DNA of 10,415 bases from contig JAJYAS010000060.1 in assembly GCA_021779415.1 (NCBI GenBank), positions 1-10,415 of the forward strand, in the 5' to 3' direction. Shown piece by piece: positions 4,934 to 10,415 of this stretch; position 1 is the first letter of the stretch; each line of letters starts with the position of its first letter. Both the position numbers and the translations under genes were made by a program. Source of the stretch: Bacillota bacterium (lineage in GTDB: Bacteria; Bacillota_B; Desulfitobacteriia; Desulfitobacteriales; Desulfitobacteriaceae). The notes beneath the pieces were generated by a model, which made no database searches, was not told the origin of the DNA, and saw only the letters and a program-made list of their open reading frames with translations.

Positions 4934-6628
4934 ATGAAGTTTAGTGAGTTTTCATATCGAAGGCCGAATTTGCAGGAGTTTGAAACTAAGTTCTCCGATT
5001 ATTTGGCTAAGTTCGATCAGGCCGAAGATTTCGAACAACAAAATACGGTGATGGTAGAGATTAATAAATTAAGAAGTAAATTTGAGACGCTGGAGCAGCT
5101 CGTCACAATCCGCCACACCGTTGATACAACAGACCCATTTTATGAAGAAGAACAAAATTATTTTGATGAAGTTACGCCGGTTTATCAGGGCTTGATTTCC
5201 CAGTACTATAAGTCACTCGTTAACTCCAAGTTCCGGCAGGGCTTAGAAGAAAAGTGGGGGAAACAGCTTTTTACTAAAGCCGATTTGACCCTTAAAACGT
5301 TTGCCCCGGAAATTATAGAAGATTTACAACAGGAAAACAAACTATCAAGTGAATATACCAAACTCATCGCTTCCGCTAAAATTCTATTTGAAGGAGAAGA
5401 GAGAAATCTACCCGGCATAGTTCCGTTTCAATTATCGACAGATCGTGCTACACGAAAACGAGCCAACGAAGCCAAATATGAATTCTTTACAGCCCATGAA
5501 GAAAAGCTTGATGAACTATACGATGACTTGGTCAAGGTCCGAACTCGCATGGCCAAGAAGTTGGGTTATACGAATTTCATCGAACTAGGGTATGCAAGAA
5601 TGCTTCGCTCAGACTATGATCCTGATATGGTGGCAAACTTCCGCCAGCAAGTTCAGAACGATATAGTCCCAGTGGCAAGTAAACTTCGGGAGAGACAGAA
5701 GAGAAGGCTGGGGACGGCGACGCTACCTTATTATGATGAGAAGTTTATTTTTCAAACGGGCAATGCTAAACCAAAAGGAGATCAAACGTGGATTGTTGAC
5801 AATGGACGGCGTATGTACAACAAGCTGTCCGCAGAGACAGGTGAGTTCTTTAAGGTTATGGTGGACAATGAGCTGATGGATTTGGTTGCTAAAAAGGGTA
5901 AAGCTGGTGGGGGCTACTGTACCTATATTAGCGACTATCAGGTCCCCTTTATCTTCTCCAATTTTAACGGCACCTCAGGGGATATTGATGTTTTGACACA
6001 TGAAGCAGGTCACGCTTTTCAAGTCTATTGTAGCAAAAACTATCACATTCCTGAATATCATTGGCCTACCTATGAGGCCTGCGAAATTCACTCGATGAGT
6101 ATGGAATTTTTCACTTGGCCTTGGATGGAACTCTTCTTTAAAGATGACACAGCTAAATACCGATTCACCCATTTGAGCGAGGCATTACTCTTCATTCCTT
6201 ATGGGGTTACGGTTGATGAATTCCAGCATTTTGTTTACTCTCATCCTGAGGCTTCGCCAAAGGATAGAAAAGCAGCATGGAGAGAGATCGAAAAGAAATA
6301 CCTACCCCATCGTGATTATGAGGACAACGACTATCTAGAACGTGGGGGTTACTGGCATCAACAAGGGCATATTTTTGGCGATCCCTTTTATTATATAGAC
6401 TACACCTTAGCTCAAATTTGTGCCTTTCAATTTTGGAAACGGTCTCGTGAAGACCAAGAGACGGCTTGGGCAGATTATCTTAGGCTTTGTCAGGCTGGGG
6501 GCAGTAAGTCTTTTCTGGAACTGATTAGTGTAGCCAATTTAGTTTCACCTTTTGAAGACGGTTGCATCGCATCTGTGGTTAATGTTATTCGAGACTGGCT
6601 TGATGGAGTGGATGATTCTAAGCTATGA
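4934..6628 (+). CDS. M3 family oligoendopeptidase (zinc metallopeptidase)
   Basis: A 564-residue cytoplasmic peptidase that cleaves short peptides, likely helping recycle peptides. It has the M3 signature THEAGHAF: zinc ligands H356 and H360, catalytic base E357, and the third ligand E384 in CEIHSMSMEFF. Downstream, WHQQGHIF (H475, H479) and the tyrosines of YYIDYTLAQ (487-490) match the substrate-binding and transition-state residues of the oligopeptidase F fold. The N-terminal ~180 residues are the helical M3 domain, and the shortness and motif wording suggest the non-PepF M3 subgroup (M3_not_pepF) rather than classical PepF. No signal peptide. The ATG at 4934 is preferred to the GTG at 4928, since AAGGTGA lies six bases before the ATG and touches the GTG. 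It has its own promoter; no terminator is seen before the following Toprim gene. Confidence 0.95.
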   Translation: MKFSEFSYRRPNLQEFETKFSDYLAKFDQAEDFEQQNTVMVEINKLRSKFETLEQLVTIRHTVDTTDPFYEEEQNYFDEVTPVYQGLISQYYKSLVNSKFRQGLEEKWGKQLFTKADLTLKTFAPEIIEDLQQENKLSSEYTKLIASAKILFEGEERNLPGIVPFQLSTDRATRKRANEAKYEFFTAHEEKLDELYDDLVKVRTRMAKKLGYTNFIELGYARMLRSDYDPDMVANFRQQVQNDIVPVASKLRERQKRRLGTATLPYYDEKFIFQTGNAKPKGDQTWIVDNGRRMYNKLSAETGEFFKVMVDNELMDLVAKKGKAGGGYCTYISDYQVPFIFSNFNGTSGDIDVLTHEAGHAFQVYCSKNYHIPEYHWPTYEACEIHSMSMEFFTWPWMELFFKDDTAKYRFTHLSEALLFIPYGVTVDEFQHFVYSHPEASPKDRKAAWREIEKKYLPHRDYEDNDYLERGGYWHQQGHIFGDPFYYIDYTLAQICAFQFWKRSREDQETAWADYLRLCQAGGSKSFLELISVANLVSPFEDGCIASVVNVIRDWLDGVDDSKL

Positions 6629-6742
6629 CAAAGTAATCAAGAGAGAAGAGGGGGAAAGTATATTTAGGCAACACATGGTAGAAGCTAATCTGGAGTGCAG
6701 TCATAAAATGATACTATTGGCTGGAAAGTATTAGGTGGGATA

Positions 6743-7087
6743 ATGGGCAAAGTTATTATTGTAGAAGGAAAAACCGACAAACAGCGTTTGCTGCAGCTCT
6801 TGGACGAACCTGTGGAGATCGCTTGCACCCATGGGACGTTGGGATTAGACAAGTTGGAACAGTTGATAGCAGAGTTTAGTGATGATGAGGTTTGTGTACT
6901 CCTGGATGCCGATCATGCAGGAGACAAGGCTCGGCGCTTATTTAAGCAAGAGTTTCCCAACGTTCGTCACTTATACACCCACCGGATGTATCGCGAGGTG
7001 GCAACTACTCCTTTGAATGTTTTGGCACAGATCCTTGAAGGAGCACACTTTGCAGTGAATATCCCGGACGATGAAGACACATATTGA
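6743..7087 (+). CDS. Small stand-alone Toprim domain protein (YusF-like)
   Basis: A 114-residue protein that is almost entirely one Toprim fold, the metal-binding nucleotidyl-transfer/hydrolysis domain of topoisomerases, DnaG primase, OLD nucleases and RNase M5. The catalytic glutamate is E8 in IIVEGKTDKQRL; the DxD motif is D55/D57 in VCVLLDADHAGDKARRLF, with D61 next in line. It lacks the extra C-terminal region of RNase M5 and best matches short YusF-type proteins, which have no established role. AGGTG a few bases before the ATG is the ribosome site. The gap to the peptidase gene is 114 bases with no convincing promoter or terminator, so the two are probably co-transcribed. Domain call is secure; whether it cuts RNA or DNA is unknown. 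Confidence 0.88.
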   Translation: MGKVIIVEGKTDKQRLLQLLDEPVEIACTHGTLGLDKLEQLIAEFSDDEVCVLLDADHAGDKARRLFKQEFPNVRHLYTHRMYREVATTPLNVLAQILEGAHFAVNIPDDEDTY

Positions 7088-7119
7088 AGAATAGACGATC
7101 TAAGCAATTCTAACAATTC

Positions 7120-7158
7120 AAAAGGGAAGTCCTTCACACGGAGGATTTCCCTTTTTTT
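7120..7158. terminator. Bidirectional terminator between convergent transcripts
   Basis: AAAAGGGAA (7120-7128) pairs with TTCCCTTTT (7147-7155), and after a G/T position the stem continues with TCCT/AGGA around an 8-base loop. Seven T residues (7152-7158) follow on the plus strand, and four Ts flank it on the minus strand. It ends the peptidase-Toprim transcript and, from the other side, lies past the response regulator stop. Confidence 0.9.
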
Positions 7159-7214
7159 CGAAAAAACAAAGTCTCAACAATATTTTGGAATTCCTTTGGC
7201 TGGTAGAAGGTAAA

Positions 7215-7901
7215 TTAACGATTAACCTTGTATTTATTAACAGGACGACCGACCGAACCATATTGACTCTCGAGACAAACCTGCCCATTTCGTCCTAGGT
7301 ATTCCAGATAACGTCGGGCAGTAACGCGCGCCAAGCCAACCCCTTCGGCCACTTCCTCAGCGGAATATCCTTGCGTTCCGTTACCCAGAAACGTTAAAAC
7401 CTGTTTAAGGGTAATTTCACGCAAGCCCTTGGGTAAAATATTGTCGCCTACGTTATTAATTTTAGGAAACGAATTCATACTTGTTAGATTATCTAATTGT
7501 TCTTGGTCGATAACTCCTTGGTCTCCGAATTTATTGGAATAAGCTTTGTATTTTTCTAAAGCAGCTTTGATTCGTTTAAATTTAAAAGGTTTGATAATAT
7601 AATCGACCACACCAAAACGTATGGCATCTTGAACAATATCTACATCATCCGCAGCAGTAATCATTATTACGTCGGTAGGAGTACCCTGTCGGCGTAATTC
7701 TTTTAAGATTTCGATACCGCTCATATCAGGTAAGTAAATATCAAGAATAACGAGACGAGGTTGGTGCTTTTCGATTAACTCTAAGGCAAGACGACCTGTC
7801 CGAGCTTTATTCACAACTTGGAAGCCCCCTACCTGAACAATAAAACTTTCATTAACGGACATTACCATCGGATCATCTTCTACTAGAATCATGTCTATCA
7901 T
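7215..7901 (-). CDS. CitB/DcuR-family response regulator
   Basis: A 228-residue regulator. The N-terminal receiver domain (1-120) has the acidic pocket D9/D10, phospho-acceptor D54 (VILDIYLPD), T82 (MITAAD) and K104 (IIKPF). A linker of ~35 residues leads to a C-terminal helix-turn-helix/winged-helix domain (158-226): LPKGLREITLKQVL, then SAEEVAEGVGLARVTARRYLEYL as the recognition unit, and YGSVGRPVNKYKV as the wing. This is the layout of DcuR, CitB, MalR and DctR regulators, which control organic-acid transport genes. Its ATG overlaps the kinase stop by four bases (ATGA), so translation is coupled and the kinase is almost certainly its partner. The obvious target is the divergent TRAP transporter gene, with the operon itself as another. 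Confidence 0.95.
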   Translation of the reverse strand: MIDMILVEDDPMVMSVNESFIVQVGGFQVVNKARTGRLALELIEKHQPRLVILDIYLPDMSGIEILKELRRQGTPTDVIMITAADDVDIVQDAIRFGVVDYIIKPFKFKRIKAALEKYKAYSNKFGDQGVIDQEQLDNLTSMNSFPKINNVGDNILPKGLREITLKQVLTFLGNGTQGYSAEEVAEGVGLARVTARRYLEYLGRNGQVCLESQYGSVGRPVNKYKVNR

Positions 7902-9502
7902 ACTAATCCCAACCCCTTCGGCTTGTTACCTAGCAACGGAATCCTGATAAGAAACCTTGTTCCCCATGTTCCTGTTTCGACTTCAATAGTTCCCTCAAGG
8001 CTTTCTATAGCGTGTAGTACCAAAGAAAGACCGATTCCGTGATTGAGTGACTCTTTCGTGGTAAATCCCCATTCGAATAAACGAGCCCTACTGGCTGCGC
8101 TAATACCTGGACCAGTATCTTCTACACTTATAACTAGTTCATCTCCCTGAAAAATATGACAATGAACCTCTGCCAAATCCAAGCCATTAATTGCTTCAAA
8201 GGCATTGTCTAATAAATTACCAAGGATTAAAACTAGCTTGCTGCTTTCGATTTGTTCCGGCAAATCACTCAGATAACACTCGGGATCGAAATAAAGTTCT
8301 AAATGAAGTTCCTTAGCTCGGTTATATTTTCCAAGAAGAAGTCCTGCTACGCTGTCATTCTTGATTTTATTATTGACAAACCCGATGATCTCCTGCAGTT
8401 CTTCTGTCACGGCAAAAATATAATCTAAGGCTTGTTGGTCGTTTCCCAGTTGTAATAAGCCAGCGATGGTGTGCAGCTTGTTTTGGGATTCATGATTCTG
8501 CACACGAAGAGCTTCGATGAACGTTTTCACTCCCGTAAGTTCTTCGGCCATCTTCTTTACTTCGGTCTTATCCCTGAAGGTTAACACCGCGCCCACCATT
8601 TTTCCCTTGATTCGAATAGGAAGAATATTAGCCAAAACCAACGTTTTATTGATGACCAATTCCCAGTTTTCTCGGACGTCCCCACTTAACATGGTTGTGA
8701 CCAACCCCGGTATACCAACGATCTCTTCTAAAGGGAGACAGATCTTATCAGTGTCGTTACCTGTAATTCGGCGGGCCTCATTGTTAAGAAAGGTCACATT
8801 TCCTAGTGTGTCAATGGCAATAATTCCTTCTTCGAGAGATTGAAAGATCGCGACTCTTTCTTCAAGAATTGTAGCAATCTCTTGGGGTTCCATGCTAAAC
8901 ATGTTCATTTTGATGTTTCTTGCCAAATAAAGAGATCCCAAGCTACCTATAAATACTCCAATGAGCAGGGATATATACAGTTTAAGACGTAAAGCTTGAA
9001 TAATCTCTATAAATGTCGTGGTAAGAATTCCTACTGTCGCCACTCCGACTTGCCTAGTGCCCTCATCCGTTTTGATCGGAACAAAGGCTCTGACTGCGGG
9101 GCCAATGACTCCGATGGAACGTGAAAGATATTCTTGGTTCTTCAAGGAATCTCCTTCATCCCCATCAGTGAAAGCAGTCCCGATTCTATCTTGGAGAGGA
9201 TGGGAGAGGCGGATGCGGTTCATGTTGAAAATGACAATATAGTCCACTCCAGTGGCTAGGCGGATTTTCTCTGCCACTGGTTGAATAACTTTGGAACCGT
9301 TAATTGTATCTAAATTTTCCTGAACATCCTTTAGTTGAGCCACCGTTCGGGCAATCGCCATTGCCCGCATTCCTATCTCTTGTTCTGTTGAACTGGAAAT
9401 CTGTTCAATAATGACGATACCCACAAGCAAAACAGAAATTAGGACTAATGAAAACGATAGCAAGGCAATTTTGGTTCGAAGTTTAAAATGGTTTCCTTTC
9501 AA
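7898..9502 (-). CDS. DcuS/CitA-family sensor histidine kinase for organic acids
   Basis: A 534-residue membrane kinase. Transmembrane segment 1 spans ~11-32, an extracellular PAS-like (sCache/PASP) sensor ~35-170, transmembrane segment 2 ~174-193, a cytoplasmic PAS ~212-315, the Spo0B-type dimerisation helices ~320-380 with phospho-acceptor H337 (QNHESQNKLH), then HATPase_c with the N box NLLDNAFEA (429-437), VEDTGPGIS (460-468) and NHGIGLSLV (487-495). In the sensor, R98 and H101 (RLSHP) and R138 (GPAVRAFVPI) line up with the C4-dicarboxylate/citrate-binding Arg, His and Arg of DcuS and CitA, so the ligand is very likely a di- or tricarboxylate. The start is a TTG: a stop lies seven codons upstream and no in-frame ATG is available. 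The Shine-Dalgarno is weak. The divergent dctP gene supports a role in controlling carboxylate uptake. Confidence 0.93.
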   Translation of the reverse strand: MKGNHFKLRTKIALLSFSLVLISVLLVGIVIIEQISSSTEQEIGMRAMAIARTVAQLKDVQENLDTINGSKVIQPVAEKIRLATGVDYIVIFNMNRIRLSHPLQDRIGTAFTDGDEGDSLKNQEYLSRSIGVIGPAVRAFVPIKTDEGTRQVGVATVGILTTTFIEIIQALRLKLYISLLIGVFIGSLGSLYLARNIKMNMFSMEPQEIATILEERVAIFQSLEEGIIAIDTLGNVTFLNNEARRITGNDTDKICLPLEEIVGIPGLVTTMLSGDVRENWELVINKTLVLANILPIRIKGKMVGAVLTFRDKTEVKKMAEELTGVKTFIEALRVQNHESQNKLHTIAGLLQLGNDQQALDYIFAVTEELQEIIGFVNNKIKNDSVAGLLLGKYNRAKELHLELYFDPECYLSDLPEQIESSKLVLILGNLLDNAFEAINGLDLAEVHCHIFQGDELVISVEDTGPGISAASRARLFEWGFTTKESLNHGIGLSLVLHAIESLEGTIEVETGTWGTRFLIRIPLLGNKPKGLGLV

Positions 9503-9555
9503 TACATCACCAACCCCTAATCACGAGAAGGTAATACTTAAAACAGTATGACTTA

Positions 9556-9577
9556 TTGAAATATTAACACATTTCAA
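9556..9577. repeat. Candidate regulator site: 7-bp inverted repeat
   Basis: TTGAAAT (9556-9562) and ATTTCAA (9571-9577) are perfect mirror arms with an 8-base spacer, so the half-site centres are 15 bases apart. It lies 54-75 bases upstream of the kinase start and could be an autoregulatory site of the CitB/DcuR-type regulator; this is an inference from position and symmetry. Confidence 0.45.
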
Positions 9578-9671
9578 ACAATTAGTCTCAACTTTCGTTA
9601 TAGTCTATATCATATGACCAAAATGATCATTATTACCAATATGAACATAATATTGCTAAATATTCAGATTA

Positions 9672-9700
9672 TTGTTAATTTAGAATTATCAGAATATAAA
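9672..9700 (+). promoter_or_regulatory. Probable promoter of dctP
   Basis: TTGTTA (9672-9677), a 17-base spacer and TATAAA (9695-9700), placing the start of transcription near 9707 and leaving a leader of about 58 bases. The imperfect -35 fits a promoter that needs help from the adjacent two-component regulator. Confidence 0.55.
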
Positions 9701-9764
9701 GCTTATAGTCGCCCATCAATATTTGATCCATTGTCGCAAAGATTGATAGATCATGAGGTTAAAC

Positions 9765-10415
9765 ATGGTGGCAAAAAAACTAATCGTTCTATTGTTAATA
9801 TTTTTGTTATTGGAGGGGTGTAGTCCTAGGGTCCTGGATAAACAACAAGTGGCGAAAGACGAAAAAATCGTAATCAAATTTTCCCATGTAGTTTCTGAAA
9901 ATACCTCGAAAGGGCTAGCGGCAAAACGCTTTGCCGATTTAGTCCGGGAGAGAACAGGGGGGTATGTCGAAGTACAAGTGTTTCCAGACTCTAAGTTATA
10001 TAAAGATGGAGAAGAATTCGAAGCACTAAAAAACGGTGCGGTACAGATGTTAGCTCCAGCTACATCCAAATTATCAACCATGTTTCCAGAGTGGCAATTG
10101 TTTGATTTACCCTTTGCTTTTCCCGATATGAAAACAGCGCACACTCTGATGGATGGCTCGCTTGGGCAAGAATTATTTTCAGATTTACAGAAACAGAAGT
10201 TCTTGGGCTTGGCTATGTGGGATAGCGGTTTTAAGCAGTTTACAAATAACGAACGTCCCTTGCGAACACCGAAGGATTTTGAAGGCTTGCGTTTTCGGAT
10301 CATGACTTCTAATGTTCTCAAGGATCAATTTGAGGCCCTTGGAGCACAAGCACTTCCCATGCCTTTTAATGATGTTTACCAAGCTTTGCTCAATGGAACG
10401 GTCGATGCTGAAGAA
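9765..10415 (+). CDS. dctP: TRAP transporter DctP-type solute-binding lipoprotein (3' end outside window)
   Basis: The first 217 residues of a TRAP solute-binding protein (usual length ~330-350); the frame is open to the last base. Residues 1-19 are a lipoprotein signal: VAKK, a leucine-rich core and LLEGC with Cys19 as the lipidation site. Glu at -2 of the lipobox is unusual. The mature part starts with the family's IKFSHVVSENTSKG, followed by FADLVRERTGG, LFDLPFAFPD (112-121), the conserved ligand-binding arginine in FEGLRFRIM (R178) and LPMPFNDVYQALLNGTVDAEE. It sits outside the membrane and hands organic acids to the DctQ/DctM membrane subunits, whose genes would be expected just downstream. 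The ATG at 9765 is preferred to the in-frame ATG at 9753 because GAGG (9755-9758) lies six bases before it. Divergence from a DcuS-like kinase points to C4-dicarboxylate-like substrates. Confidence 0.93.
   Translation, partial: MVAKKLIVLLLIFLLLEGCSPRVLDKQQVAKDEKIVIKFSHVVSENTSKGLAAKRFADLVRERTGGYVEVQVFPDSKLYKDGEEFEALKNGAVQMLAPATSKLSTMFPEWQLFDLPFAFPDMKTAHTLMDGSLGQELFSDLQKQKFLGLAMWDSGFKQFTNNERPLRTPKDFEGLRFRIMTSNVLKDQFEALGAQALPMPFNDVYQALLNGTVDAEE

Larger units (their letters stand above)
9503..9764. promoter_or_regulatory. Divergent control region between the kinase operon and dctP
   Basis: This 262-base A/T-rich stretch holds no gene. It contains four inverted repeats. TTGAAAT-8-ATTTCAA (9556-9577) is nearest the kinase. 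AATGATCATT (9622-9631) is a perfect palindrome. CAATAT-7-ATATTG (9637-9655) ends 16 bases before the dctP -35. ATCAA-3-TTGAT (9715-9727) lies just past the expected dctP start. No convincing promoter was found for the kinase on the minus strand. No sigma-54 type GG/GC promoter was seen. Confidence 0.65.

Noticed and set aside
6552..6734. 60-codon plus-strand frame between the peptidase and Toprim genes
   Set aside because: More than a third lies inside the peptidase gene in another frame, there is no good ribosome site and the product resembles nothing known.
8517..8843. 108-codon plus-strand frame inside the kinase gene
   Set aside because: It lies wholly antisense to the PAS-domain coding region and has no independent support.
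9503..9764. Sigma-54 promoter for dctP
   Set aside because: No TGGCAC-N5-TTGC-like element was found, and the regulator is of CitB/DcuR type without an AAA+ domain.
9716..10321. 201-codon minus-strand frame
   Set aside because: It is antisense to dctP, whose protein matches its family throughout, so this is a shadow frame.

Overview
The window looks like a chromosomal stretch from a low- to mid-GC, Gram-positive anaerobe. The closest fit is the Desulfosporosinus/Desulfitobacterium branch of the Clostridia (Peptococcaceae). This is inferred from strong AAGGAG-type ribosome sites, TTGACA/TATAAT-type promoters, frequent TTG starts, U-tailed terminators, and the gene mix: a DUF2680 secreted protein, a C_GCAxxG_C_C protein, a non-PepF M3 peptidase, a small Toprim protein, a DcuS/CitA-type two-component system and a TRAP solute-binding lipoprotein. 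I saw no tRNA, rRNA, CRISPR array, insertion sequence or phage gene. It reads as an ordinary chromosomal region rather than a mobile island.

Left part (1-2900). The C-terminal ~400 residues of a long coiled-coil protein, probably a YhaN/SbcC-like ATPase whose C-terminal ATPase motifs look degenerate, run in from the left edge. It converges on a minus-strand crotonase (enoyl-CoA hydratase/isomerase family) gene, and a 15-bp hairpin straddling its stop codon separates the two. The crotonase gene has a clear promoter with several nested inverted repeats. Upstream of it, also on the minus strand, is a secreted DUF2680-type protein with a glycine-rich tail. Its promoter has a good -10 but, instead of a -35, a perfect 11-bp tandem direct repeat. 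That layout is typical of activation by an OmpR/PhoB-class response regulator.

Middle part (2900-7160, plus strand). An imidazolonepropionase-like metal-dependent amidohydrolase is followed by a small cysteine-rich C_GCAxxG_C_C protein, whose TTG start follows a polypurine GGAAGA-repeat leader, and then a terminator. Next, an M3 metallopeptidase (HEAGH) with a clean promoter is followed by a 114-residue Toprim protein, probably co-transcribed with it. A strong bidirectional terminator closes the unit.

Right part (7160-10415). A minus-strand two-component pair, a DcuS/CitA-like histidine kinase and a CitB/DcuR-like response regulator with a 4-base overlap, is divergent from a DctP-type TRAP transporter lipoprotein that runs off the right edge. 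The kinase's extracellular domain keeps the Arg/His/Arg residues that bind carboxylates in DcuS and CitA. The simplest reading is therefore a C4-dicarboxylate (or related organic acid) sensing and uptake module. The 262-base intergenic region holds a recognisable promoter for dctP and several inverted repeats that are candidate regulator sites.

No clearly new system is visible. The observations most worth a second look are the tandem-repeat promoter of the DUF2680 gene, the degenerate ATPase end at the left edge, the stop-codon hairpin and the carboxylate-sensing TRAP module.
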